Assembly (NCBI GenBank): GCA_937870605.1 | Contig: CALMZW010000225.1 | Location: 1-10,692, forward strand | Direction of reading: 5' to 3' | Origin: an uncultured Synergistaceae bacterium | GTDB taxonomy: Bacteria; Synergistota; Synergistia; Synergistales; Aminobacteriaceae | DNA length: 10,692 bases | Shown: positions 1 through 5,853 of the stretch, piece by piece | Layout of the letters: each line of letters starts with the position of its first letter | Numbering within the stretch: the stretch's first letter is position 1 | The notes under the pieces: model-generated | What the model was told of the DNA's origin: nothing | Database searches by the model: none | The model's input: only the letters and a program-made list of their open reading frames with translations | Position numbers and translations under genes: made by a program

Positions 1-835
1 AATTCCAGAGCGTATTCATGTGCGCGACGGGCTGTTTCTCGAACCCCGCGTGGAATTGCCCGAGCGCGAAATTCACCGCGAAGGCCGCGACGATGAACGC
101 GAGGACGCCCCGGAAGAGGTGCGAATCACGGAGCATCACGAGGTCGCGGATAGCGCCGACCGTGCAGAAGCGCGTGCGTTGCGCGAGCCACCCGACGAGA
201 AGCCCGGCGCCGAGCGAAATGAGAAGCGGCGCGTGCGCGGCGCCCGGTCCTTCCTTCGAGAAGAAAATGGGCCCCGCGCCGTCCTTGCCGAACGCGGGGT
301 GCAGCGCCAGCAGCGCGAGCAGTGCGACCGCCGCAAGCGGCAGCATGAGACCGGAGATTTTCGACGTCGCGTGCGAGCGGCCGAGGCTGAAGCCGTTCCA
401 GAGGAAGACGATTCCGATGATCACGCCGGTCGCGAGTCCCCCGATCCCGGCGAGCGCGTTCCAGTCGCCGCCCGCGAGGCGAAGATACGCGCGCCAGGGG
501 CAGCCGAGGAAGATGAGCGCGCCGATCATCGCGAAAACGCCCAGGAAGAAACGGACGATCGGGGACGAACCGCTCCGGGGGGAGTATTCGCCGAAGGCGA
601 GCGCCGACAGGAACGCCCCGATGACGAACCCGCCGATCTCGGGCCGCAGGTACTGGACGACCGCCGCGCGGTGCAGCCCGAGCGCGCCTGCGATGTCGCG
701 CGTGAAGCACGCGACGCATATTCCCATGTTGCCGGGATTGCCGAATTTCACAAGGAGCGCCGCGAGCGCGCCGATGACCGCGCCCGCAATCATTGGGCCG
801 TGACGGGACATGAGAAGTCCGTCGGAAGATTTCAA
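1..835 (-). CDS. yedE: YedE-family selenium-associated membrane transporter (partial, C-terminus missing)
   Basis: This is a polytopic inner-membrane protein of the YedE/YeeE family, in the subgroup linked to selenium metabolism. Its substrate is unproven; uptake of a selenium or sulfur species is the usual suggestion. The 278 residues present include GNPGNMGICVACF (residues 32-44), HRAAVVQYLRPEIGGF (55-70), FLGCPWRAYLRLAGG (from 109) and a second-half QRTRFCTVGAIRD. The first three are hallmarks of the selenium-type proteins, and the cysteines in GICVAC, GCPWR and FCTVG are the likely functional residues. Hydrophobic helices alternate throughout. I chose the TTG at 835-833 because GAGGTG at 842-847 (minus strand) sits 6 nt before it and an in-frame TAA lies just upstream (862-860). 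The ATG at 811 lacks a good ribosome binding site. The frame is open to the window edge, so roughly the last quarter is missing. The usual partners yedF and selD are not in the window. Confidence 0.88.
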   Translation of the reverse strand, partial: MKSSDGLLMSRHGPMIAGAVIGALAALLVKFGNPGNMGICVACFTRDIAGALGLHRAAVVQYLRPEIGGFVIGAFLSALAFGEYSPRSGSSPIVRFFLGVFAMIGALIFLGCPWRAYLRLAGGDWNALAGIGGLATGVIIGIVFLWNGFSLGRSHATSKISGLMLPLAAVALLALLALHPAFGKDGAGPIFFSKEGPGAAHAPLLISLGAGLLVGWLAQRTRFCTVGAIRDLVMLRDSHLFRGVLAFIVAAFAVNFALGQFHAGFEKQPVAHMNTLWN

Positions 836-1145
836 GACAACCACCTCTCGATTCGTCGTTTAGGGAAAAACGGAAGATCGCGCCCGGAGCGCGAACACAG
901 GACAACGCGCCGCGTTATCGACGCACGGCGAAACGTCCGCGGCGGAAAACGCCCTGCGGACGGTCATCGCGAACCCGGGAGGTCGGAAAGACAGGGAGAA
1001 ATCAGGAAGGGAACGTCACGAACAAAGAGGACGCATATTCCCGGGGAACCGACGGATAATCCATGCAGCCCGTGCATCGGTCTGTACGGATCGTCAGACG
1101 AAACGCATCATCGGTCTCCCCCCTGTTCTGTCGGAATATGTTCCG
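836..1145 (-). promoter_or_regulatory. Long dyad-rich untranslated leader upstream of yedE
   Basis: About 310 bases lie between the putative promoter at 1152-1160 and the yedE start, with no credible gene. Short open frames exist but lack ribosome binding sites or recognisable content. Read on the minus strand, two RNA structures can be drawn. In 1097-1049, CTGACG pairs with CGTCGG (one T-G pair), ATCC pairs with GGAT, and ATGCA/TGCAT closes a CGGGC loop. In 961-935, GTCCGC pairs with GCGGAC and GGCG pairs with CGCC around a TTTTC loop. A strong GGGGGGAG followed by ATGATG at about 1115 would give only a five-residue peptide. I recognise no known riboswitch class and no tRNA-Sec. A regulatory leader is an inference. 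Confidence 0.35.
901..919. promoter_or_regulatory. Near-perfect 19-bp inverted repeat upstream of yedE (candidate operator)
   Basis: On the minus strand the sequence is GATAACGCG-G-CGCGTTGTC. Nine positions on each side are complementary apart from one T-G, around a single central G. It lies about 66 bases before the yedE start. The symmetry is visible directly; binding by a dimeric regulator is only inferred, and chance is possible in GC-rich DNA. Confidence 0.35.
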
Positions 1146-1151
1146 GAGGGA

Positions 1152-1160
1152 ATTATACCA
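1152..1160 (-). promoter_or_regulatory. Extended -10 promoter reading toward yedE
   Basis: The minus strand reads TGGTATAAT, a perfect -10 hexamer with the TGn extension. It starts a few bases after the stop codon of the SprA-related gene. TTCATC, 17 bases upstream inside that gene, is only a weak -35 (3 of 6), which the extension can compensate. It would drive yedE through the ~310-nt leader. Confidence 0.5.
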
Positions 1161-1162
1161 TT

Positions 1163-1672
1163 TCAGGCGTACAGGATGAACTTCGGGGAGGAGGCGAGCA
1201 CTCCGGCGACCTTCGCGAAATCCGGAACGGAGGAGTAATCCGGCCGGAATTTCGGGGCTGCGGAGGGATCTTTCGTCGCCTTTGCGGCCTGGAGCTGATC
1301 GATTCGCGTCTGAGCCCTGCGGATCGCGCCGATGACCTGCGCCGTTGTCGCGAGGTCCTGCGACGACGGACTTGCCGGGGAAATCGCGGCCAACTGGACC
1401 TGCCGGAGCATCCGGAGCGCATCCTCGGGCGACGTCCCCGCGGGGATGCTCACGTTCACGCGACCGCCGACCGCGTAGAAACGACCGTCCGGGCCTCGCT
1501 GGTAGACATACGAAGCCGACCCGACCGCCGCGCCGCCGATCGCCTGATGCAGCCGCTCGTGAGCCTGCACCTCGGTATGGTAGTTTCGGAAGTTCCGGAG
1601 CGTCTCCTTGTTGACGCGTCCGGAATAGTCGGGATAGACCCCGGATGACGCCGACGAATCGAGAATCCTCAT
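1163..1672 (-). CDS. Small SprA-related putative metalloprotease-like protein
   Basis: This is a 169-residue protein of the SprA-related family, which some databases call putative metalloprotease. Its function is unknown. Residues 35-42 read VQAHERLH, so an HExxH zinc-protease-type motif lies at 38-42. It is followed by the family block with SYVYQRGPDGRFYAVGG and then AAISPASPSSQDLATTAQV and an alpha-helical, Gln/Ala-rich stretch. No signal peptide or membrane helix is seen. GGGAGGGG lies 7 nt before the ATG and a good promoter lies at 1707-1736, so the start is well supported. The N-terminus before the motif is short (about 34 residues) and polar, suggesting a minimal version of the family. 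Peptidase activity has not been shown for these proteins as far as I know, so the catalytic label rests on the motif alone. It is transcribed toward yedE, but a separate promoter follows its stop. Confidence 0.82.
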   Translation of the reverse strand: MRILDSSASSGVYPDYSGRVNKETLRNFRNYHTEVQAHERLHQAIGGAAVGSASYVYQRGPDGRFYAVGGRVNVSIPAGTSPEDALRMLRQVQLAAISPASPSSQDLATTAQVIGAIRRAQTRIDQLQAAKATKDPSAAPKFRPDYSSVPDFAKVAGVLASSPKFILYA

Positions 1673-1706
1673 GGCGCGTCCCCTCCCGGTTCATAACTGC
1701 ACAAAC

Positions 1707-1736
1707 ATTATACGCAATATGATCTGCCATTCGCAA
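1707..1736 (-). promoter_or_regulatory. Sigma-70-type promoter of the SprA-related gene
   Basis: On the minus strand TTGCGA (1736-1731, 4 of 6 to TTGACA) and TATAAT (1712-1707, perfect) are separated by 18 bases. The predicted transcription start is near 1700, leaving a short leader of about 28 bases that contains the GGGAGGGG ribosome binding site. Confidence 0.7.
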
Positions 1737-1769
1737 GGCCCCCGGTCCCGAGTTTCGCGAGCCCCGGGG

Positions 1770-1778
1770 TGATACAAT
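1770..1778 (+). promoter_or_regulatory. Extended -10 promoter of the symporter operon
   Basis: TGATACAAT is a five-of-six -10 hexamer with the TGn extension. No convincing -35 is visible 16-18 bases upstream. It lies about 80 bases before the small membrane protein gene and is divergent from the promoter at 1707-1736. Confidence 0.45.
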
Positions 1779-1858
1779 GCTGCAAACTACGGAAAGCGGC
1801 GGCTCATCGGGACGCGCGGGCTCCTGTCGCGTTCGCGGACCGCGCAAAGGAGACGATC

Positions 1859-2068
1859 ATGTCGCGACGGGAAAAGTTCTGGGCGCTCTTCGGCGTGCTT
1901 GCGGTGACGATCTTCGCGGCGTTGCCCTATGTTCTTCCTGAGGGAAACGGGGCGACGTTCGCCGGCCCCTTCGCGGTCTGGACCATCGGGTGCGTTGTCG
2001 TGATCGCGGCCGGGATCGGCTACATGCGGCCGTGGGGTGGAAAGGGAGGAAACGGCGATGTCCGGTAG
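1859..2068 (+). CDS. Small two-helix membrane protein coupled to the symporter
   Basis: The gene encodes 69 residues: a basic N-terminus (MSRREK), a hydrophobic helix at about residues 7-25, a short loop with PEGNGA, a second helix at about 35-54, and a Gly-rich positively charged tail. I recognise no named family. AAAGGAG lies 6 nt before this ATG, so an in-frame ATG at 1769 with no ribosome binding site is rejected. Its last 11 bases overlap the start of the symporter gene, which implies translational coupling. By position and size it resembles the small YhdT-type protein that precedes the PanF pantothenate symporter, and the small subunits found beside some other solute:Na+ symporters. A role in assembly or stability of the symporter is inferred from context only. 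Confidence 0.8.
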   Translation: MSRREKFWALFGVLAVTIFAALPYVLPEGNGATFAGPFAVWTIGCVVVIAAGIGYMRPWGGKGGNGDVR

Positions 2069-3518
2069 CCTTCTGCTCGCCGCGATCGCGGTGTGGTTCG
2101 CCGCAGGGGCGGTTCTTTCGTATTTCGCCCGGTCCGCCGCGGGCGCGGGCAGGGGGATGAGCGGGTTCTTCCTCGCGAACCGGGGGATCGGCGGCGTCGT
2201 CTCGGCGATGACCTACAGCGCGACCACCTACAGCGCCTTCATGATGGTCGGGCTCGTGGGAATCACGTATCGTTCCGGCGTCGCGAGCCTGGGCTTCGAG
2301 CTGGCCTACCTGGCCGCGACAGTCGTCCTGCTCACGCTTTTCGCGCCCCGTTACTGGGCTGCGGGACGACGCTTCAACCTCGTGACGCCGCCCGAGCTTC
2401 TGTCCGTCCGGTACGGTTCCCGCGCGACCGGAGGCGTGGCGGCCGTCCTGTCGCTCGTGATGCTGATCCCGTACGCGTCCGTGCAGCTCATGGGCGTGGG
2501 CTACCTCGTGGAATCGCTCTCCGGCGGGACGCTCTCGTTCGGCCTCGGCATCGTTCTGGCCGCGAGCGTCTCCCTCGTCTATTCCCGGTGGGGGGGGCTC
2601 CGCTCCGTCGCGTGGACCGACGCGCTCCAGGCGAGCATCATGATGATCGCCTGCCTGGTTCTCGCCTGGTACGTCTCCGCCCGGCTCTTCCCGTCGGGAA
2701 TGATGGAGGCGCTTCGCCCCGTGTCGCAGCTTCTGGAAGTCCGATGGCCCCGGCCGATGTTCCTCGGGATGACGCTTCCGTGGGTCTTCTTCGCGGTGAC
2801 GAACCCGCAGGTCGTCCAGCGCCTCTACTCGCCCCGCGACGTCGCCGGCATCCGGCGGATGATCCTCGGCTTCGCCGTCTTCGGCCTGGTCTACACCGTA
2901 CTCTGCGTCTTCCTCGGCCTCGCGGCCGCGGCTGCCGTTCCGGGGCTTCCGAACCCCGACGGCGCGATGGCGGCGCTTCTTTCACGCGCGCCCGCCCCGA
3001 TCGCTCTCGTGGTGACGCTGAGCATCATCGCGGCGGCGGTCTCGACCCTCACGGCCGTGATGCTGACCCTGTCGTCGATCTTCGCGCGCGATGTCGTGCG
3101 CTCGCTCGCGCCCCGGATCGGCGAACACGTCGAACTGACGGCCGGAAAGGCCGCCCTGCCCGTCATCGCCGTTGCATGCTGCATCTTCGCCGCGCTGCGC
3201 CCGGGACTCATCGTCGTCCTCTCGTCGCTCGCTTCCGGGGGACTGCTCGCGCAGGCGCCCGCCGTCTTCGGCGCGTTCTTCTGGCCAAGGGGAAACGCCG
3301 CAGGGGCCGGCCTTTCCATGATCGCCGGCGCGCTCACGATGATCCTCCTCACGGTGTGGAAGATCAATCCGATGGGGCAGTGGCCGTCGGTCTGGACGCT
3401 CGTCGTGTCGTCGGCGGTCTACGTGATCGCGTCGCTCGCGTCGCGCCCATCGGGGGCCGGTGCGACGTTCATCGCCGCAGTACGCGACGAAGTGAAGATG
3501 AGCTTTCCTGGCATGTGA
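2058..3518 (+). CDS. Sodium:solute symporter (SSF family)
   Basis: This is a 486-residue inner-membrane transporter of the solute:sodium symporter family, which uses the Na+ gradient to import a small organic solute. There are about 12-13 hydrophobic segments from residue 3 to about 470. Family features include the early AMTYSATTYSAFMMVG segment (TM2 region), WGGLRSVAWTDALQ, typical of the TM5-6 loop, and AAAVSTLTAVMLTLSSIFARD. In the last, S329 and T330 match the paired hydroxyl residues of the Na2 sodium site in TM8. The length suits the family (about 450-550). The start at 2058 has GGGAGG 8 nt upstream and overlaps the preceding small gene by 11 bases. An in-frame ATG at 2037 would overlap that gene further. 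The substrate cannot be told from sequence by eye: pantothenate, proline, other amino acids or carboxylates are all possible. No adjacent catabolic gene narrows it. Confidence 0.9.
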   Translation: MSGSLLLAAIAVWFAAGAVLSYFARSAAGAGRGMSGFFLANRGIGGVVSAMTYSATTYSAFMMVGLVGITYRSGVASLGFELAYLAATVVLLTLFAPRYWAAGRRFNLVTPPELLSVRYGSRATGGVAAVLSLVMLIPYASVQLMGVGYLVESLSGGTLSFGLGIVLAASVSLVYSRWGGLRSVAWTDALQASIMMIACLVLAWYVSARLFPSGMMEALRPVSQLLEVRWPRPMFLGMTLPWVFFAVTNPQVVQRLYSPRDVAGIRRMILGFAVFGLVYTVLCVFLGLAAAAAVPGLPNPDGAMAALLSRAPAPIALVVTLSIIAAAVSTLTAVMLTLSSIFARDVVRSLAPRIGEHVELTAGKAALPVIAVACCIFAALRPGLIVVLSSLASGGLLAQAPAVFGAFFWPRGNAAGAGLSMIAGALTMILLTVWKINPMGQWPSVWTLVVSSAVYVIASLASRPSGAGATFIAAVRDEVKMSFPGM

Positions 3519-3528
3519 GATTCGCGGC

Positions 3529-3540
3529 GTCGGATCCGAC
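3529..3540. repeat. Perfect 12-bp palindrome after the symporter gene
   Basis: GTCGGATCCGAC is fully self-complementary and lies 11 bases after the symporter stop codon. No T-run follows and there is no loop, so it is not an intrinsic terminator. It could be a protein-binding site or chance. Confidence 0.3.
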
Positions 3541-3584
3541 CGTGCAGAGGTCGGAGGATGTCGTGACGGTCAGGAATGAGCAGG

Positions 3585-3600
3585 CGGAGCGAGATCTCCG
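3585..3600. promoter_or_regulatory. Dyad overlapping the -35 region of the DUF6883/DUF4926 promoter
   Basis: CGGAG-CGAGAT-CTCCG forms a 5-bp inverted repeat that also contains the palindrome GAGATCTC. It ends 17 bases before the TATAAT at 3618, where the -35 contacts would fall. This would suit an autoregulatory operator, which many toxin-antitoxin operons have. No binding protein is identifiable, so this is an inference from position. Confidence 0.3.
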
Positions 3601-3614
3601 AAGACATCATCGCA

Positions 3615-3623
3615 TGGTATAAT
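3615..3623 (+). promoter_or_regulatory. Extended -10 promoter giving a nearly leaderless mRNA
   Basis: TGGTATAAT is a perfect -10 with the TGn extension. Transcription should start around 3629-3631, only about 3-5 bases before the ATG at 3634. The mRNA of the DUF6883-like gene would then be leaderless or almost so, which agrees with the absence of any Shine-Dalgarno sequence there. No good -35 is visible. Confidence 0.65.
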
Positions 3624-3633
3624 ATCAAAAATA

Positions 3634-4005
3634 ATGGAGATACCGGCGAAGTTGGACCTCAAAGCGGTGGTGATCGACGAAAGGAAGCTTCTTCATTATG
3701 CCCTGAACCCGGAGCATCCTGATGGGAAGCACAAAGCAAGGACCTTTTTCGATGTTCTGGGATATGATCGAAGCAACTATAGCTTGCTACTGGACAACAT
3801 CAAGGCGCACCTTTCGGAATATCCGGTCATCGAGGGTTTCGAGGATCAGTATGGGAAGCGTTTCAGTGTTACCTTGAAGATATTGGGTTTGCGCGGCAGA
3901 GAAGCATACGTGAGGACCGCGTGGATTCGGGATGCAGACGACGGTGTGATCAGGCTTACGTCGGTTTTCGTGATCGACGTGAATGATAGGGGGGTGGGAA
4001 GATGA
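3634..4005 (+). CDS. DUF6883-like protein, first gene of a two-gene cassette
   Basis: This is a soluble 123-residue protein with no signal peptide or membrane helix. Its layout matches my recollection of the DUF6883 family: a start like LxxAVIDERKLLHYALNPEH, then DGKHKARTFFDVLGYDRSNY, a central IEGFEDQYGKRFSV and a C-terminal strand pair ending TAWIRDADDGVIRLTSVFVI. The family is uncharacterised. Members occur as small standalone proteins and, as I recall, as C-terminal domains of large polymorphic-toxin-like proteins. No catalytic residues are established; the conserved-looking H27, H34 and K35 and the acidic FEDQYG segment are candidates. The ATG at 3634 has no ribosome binding site, but a perfect -10 just upstream suggests leaderless expression. 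GC is about 49% over 3661-3840, against about two-thirds in neighbouring genes, which suggests acquisition. The stop overlaps the next start as ATGA. A toxin or antitoxin role is inference. Confidence 0.72.
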   Translation: MEIPAKLDLKAVVIDERKLLHYALNPEHPDGKHKARTFFDVLGYDRSNYSLLLDNIKAHLSEYPVIEGFEDQYGKRFSVTLKILGLRGREAYVRTAWIRDADDGVIRLTSVFVIDVNDRGVGR

Positions 4006-4208
4006 GGGTCGAAGAACACGATTACGTTCGATTGCGGAATGGTCAGACGGGAACCGTGGTCTATGTTTTCCACTCGCCGGACACTGCCTACGAAGTGGAG
4101 CTGAGCCGATGCGCGGGAGAAATGGTCACTGTTCGCGATGAGGATCTTCTTGCTGTTGAGTGGTCCCCTGGGAGAGACGCAGTTTTGACGCCGGGGTCTG
4201 TCGCGTAA
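4002..4208 (+). CDS. DUF4926-like protein, second gene of the cassette
   Basis: This is a 68-residue soluble protein resembling the DUF4926 family. The pattern is an initial HDYVRLRNGQTGTVVYVF, then DTAYEVELSRCAGEMVTV and a closing EDLLAVEW, which suggests a small all-beta, SH3-like barrel. The family has no established function. Such genes are often found directly beside DUF6883 genes as I remember it, and this pair follows that pattern. Its ATG overlaps the previous stop codon (ATGA at 4002-4005), and a G-rich GGGGGG lies upstream inside the first gene. The two genes are therefore translationally coupled and should be made in fixed ratio. A strong terminator follows within 30 bases, closing the operon. 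A partner, immunity or antitoxin role is inferred only from this architecture. About 15 residues at the C-terminus extend past the usual domain end. Confidence 0.72.
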   Translation: MRVEEHDYVRLRNGQTGTVVYVFHSPDTAYEVELSRCAGEMVTVRDEDLLAVEWSPGRDAVLTPGSVA

Positions 4209-4234
4209 ACAAAGACATGGAAAAGATCTGCTGG

Positions 4235-4262
4235 AAAAGCCGTCCTTCGGGGCGGCTTTTTT
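4235..4262 (+). terminator. Intrinsic terminator of the DUF6883/DUF4926 operon
   Basis: AAAAGCCGTCC pairs with GGGCGGCTTTT around a TTCG tetraloop, giving 11 pairs with one T-G. The stem is followed by further Ts, six in total. It is a textbook rho-independent terminator, and the A-tract on the other side makes it potentially bidirectional. Confidence 0.93.
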
Positions 4263-4438
4263 GTCGCCCGCGTTACGTGCGGGTGGACATAACGAAGCAG
4301 ATCGTGGAGGACATCGCCGTGAACTTCTTCCGGTGAAATTCGGACACGAAGACGGGGCGGCTTCCCCGTGAGTCGTGAAGGAAGCGGAAGCAAGGCCGGA
4401 AGGGTTGTAAATCCGGGTGGAGGTCGACGGTGCGGCGT
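4263..4438. other. Short convergent intergenic region with a hairpin
   Basis: No gene is supported between the terminator and the 3' end of the glycosyltransferase gene. ACGGGG (4352-4357) and CCCCGT (4364-4369) form a perfect 6-bp hairpin. It could help end minus-strand transcription from the glycosyltransferase gene, but no T-run follows, so it is at best a weak terminator. A second small hairpin, CCCGC/GCGGG, lies at 4267-4283. Confidence 0.4.
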
Positions 4439-5701
4439 CTATCCGTCCTGACGGGAGGCGGGAACCTTCGCGATCTCGCCGATCACGATGTCCCGGTTGT
4501 GGCGTGTCGCAACCCAGTTTCCCTGGTTGTGCGCGAGGAACAGCGCGTGGAAGACCAGCGGGAGCCAGGTAATTCCGTAGAACAGGAACGTCGGGAAGTA
4601 GCGAAGATACGAAAAGTCCGGACGTCCGTTGCGGATCGACGGTCCGAGGATGGACGCGGTCATCGTGTAGACGATCGGGAAGGAGACAAGCGTCGCGAGT
4701 CCCGGAAGCGTCATCAGCGTTCCCGGGAGCCATTCCTCCCAGATCGCGACGCCGAGCACGGCGATCGACAGACAGAGCTTGAGCGGAACGAGAAGATACA
4801 GCACCAGGTCCAGATAGCGCAGCCGGCGCGTCATCAGGAAGAGGCGCAGCGCCTTCGGGCCGTATTTTCCCAGGACCCAGTAGTGTCCCTGCATCCAGCG
4901 CAGGCGTTGCCGCATCGACGGGCGGAGCGAGACGGGCTTTTCGTCGTATACGACGGAATGTTCGTTCCAATAGACGCGTTCTCCCGCAAGAACGAGCATG
5001 GCCGTCATCTCCAGATCCTCCGTGAGGCTTTCGATCCGCTCCGTCAGCTTCAGGAACGTCGCCGTCCGGATGACGAGCCCCGTGCCGCCGAGCGCGCAGG
5101 AAAGCCCCAAGTGGTCGCGCGCGGCCTGCCAGAAGCGGTTCGTGAACCAATAGCCGACGGCATAGGCGCGCGACACCCAGGAATCCGTCGGGTTCTTGAC
5201 GTCCAGATATCCCTGGACCGCTTTCGCCTCGGGGCGCGCCGCCAGAAAGTCGTTCATCTTCGCGAGAAAATCCGACGCGGCGAGGTTGTCCGCGTCGAAT
5301 ACCGCGATTGCGTCAACGCGGTCCAGCGGAATATGCGCGAGCGCCCATCGGACGTTCCATGTCTTCCCGCGACGGTCGGGGTCGTGCCGCACAAGCACTT
5401 TCGCGCCCCGTTCGCGCGCGAGCGACGCGGTCGCGTCGGTGCAGTCGTCGCAGGATACGTAGATGTCCACGAAATCCGGCGGATATGTTTGCGCTTTCAG
5501 GCTTTCGAGCAGCGGAACGATGACCGACTCCTCGTTGTGCGCGGGAACGAGCACCGCGAAACGCAGACGGGCGTCCGCACGCGGGAGCGGGTTTGCCTTC
5601 CGGACGTACGAGAGGGCGATGGCGCACTGATACAGGAAGTCCAAAAAGAGAAGCGTTCCGATAACGCCGACGACGGACAGAAACAAACCGGACAAAATCA
5701 C
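4439..5701 (-). CDS. Membrane-bound family 2 glycosyltransferase
   Basis: This is a 420-residue GT2 enzyme that transfers a sugar from a nucleotide-sugar donor, with its catalytic domain on the cytoplasmic face. The order is an N-terminal membrane helix (about 1-30), a GT-A domain starting VLVPAHNEES (50-59), the DxD motif FDADN with D136 and D138, the acceptor-side TED (227-229), and QRLRW (265-269). C-terminal helices follow at about 299-325, 331-352 and 368-391. The ED and QxxRW motifs are those of processive synthases such as cellulose, hyaluronan and poly-N-acetylglucosamine synthases. A polysaccharide or glycolipid product is therefore likely but its identity is not. The start is GTG at 5701 with a modest upstream GAAGGGAT/GAG; an in-frame TGA lies 7 bases before it. 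The gene stands alone, with no polysaccharide-export or modification genes nearby. Confidence 0.88.
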   Translation of the reverse strand: MILSGLFLSVVGVIGTLLFLDFLYQCAIALSYVRKANPLPRADARLRFAVLVPAHNEESVIVPLLESLKAQTYPPDFVDIYVSCDDCTDATASLARERGAKVLVRHDPDRRGKTWNVRWALAHIPLDRVDAIAVFDADNLAASDFLAKMNDFLAARPEAKAVQGYLDVKNPTDSWVSRAYAVGYWFTNRFWQAARDHLGLSCALGGTGLVIRTATFLKLTERIESLTEDLEMTAMLVLAGERVYWNEHSVVYDEKPVSLRPSMRQRLRWMQGHYWVLGKYGPKALRLFLMTRRLRYLDLVLYLLVPLKLCLSIAVLGVAIWEEWLPGTLMTLPGLATLVSFPIVYTMTASILGPSIRNGRPDFSYLRYFPTFLFYGITWLPLVFHALFLAHNQGNWVATRHNRDIVIGEIAKVPASRQDG

Positions 5702-5771
5702 CGATGCTCACGATCCCTTCAGGCGTCATGGTCACTCAAGCCGTTCAAAGACGCCGCTGTAGCAACCATAA

Positions 5772-5777
5772 ATTATA
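5772..5777 (-). promoter_or_regulatory. -10 element for the glycosyltransferase gene
   Basis: The minus strand has a perfect TATAAT at 5777-5772, which would give a leader of about 65 bases. No good -35 is found at 16-18 bases upstream; TTGCAC occurs but only 10 bases away. Support is moderate. Confidence 0.4.
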
Positions 5778-5812
5778 CCGCAAAAGCGTGCAATTCGGGT
5801 GCTCCGGCGGTG

Positions 5813-5821
5813 TGCTACACT
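5813..5821 (+). promoter_or_regulatory. Extended -10 element for the oxidoreductase gene
   Basis: TGCTACACT combines a TGn extension with a TAnnnT -10 (4 of 6 to TATAAT). It lies about 33 bases before the ATG at 5854 and is divergent from the glycosyltransferase -10 element. The -35 is not recognisable. Confidence 0.4.
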
Positions 5822-5853
5822 ATTCGAAACAGGACAACGGGGGAGGGGTCATC

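Noticed and set aside
961..990. Possible tRNA T-arm (GGGTTCGCGATGACC on the minus strand) near yedE, considered as tRNA-Sec
   Set aside because: The T-stem does not pair, and no acceptor stem, anticodon arm or terminal CCA is found around it.
1030..1077. Short minus-strand frame beginning MHGLHGLSVG in the yedE leader
   Set aside because: No ribosome binding site precedes it, and the region is better explained by RNA pairing. There is no similarity I recognise.
20..1648. A 542-codon plus-strand open frame rich in Arg, Glu and Asp
   Set aside because: It is the exact antisense of yedE and then runs across the SprA-related gene. The composition is typical of GC-rich antisense frames, and it has no ribosome binding site or recognisable domain.
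1002..1847. A 281-codon minus-strand frame including a CTGC ferredoxin-like fragment
   Set aside because: It is a shifted frame over the SprA-related gene and its flanks. A single CxxC does not make a ferredoxin, and the frame has no supported start.
3529..3540. The palindrome GTCGGATCCGAC as a symporter terminator
   Set aside because: It has no loop and no following T-run, so it cannot act as an intrinsic terminator.
2093..3622. A 509-codon plus-strand frame over the symporter gene
   Set aside because: It is a shifted-frame, Arg-rich shadow of the symporter, whose frame has clear membrane helices and family motifs.
4262..4339. Short plus-strand coding-like fragment ending VDITKQIVEDIAVNFFR after the cassette terminator
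   Set aside because: It has no start or ribosome binding site and begins inside the terminator T-tract. It could be a gene remnant, but about 20 residues are not enough to support that.
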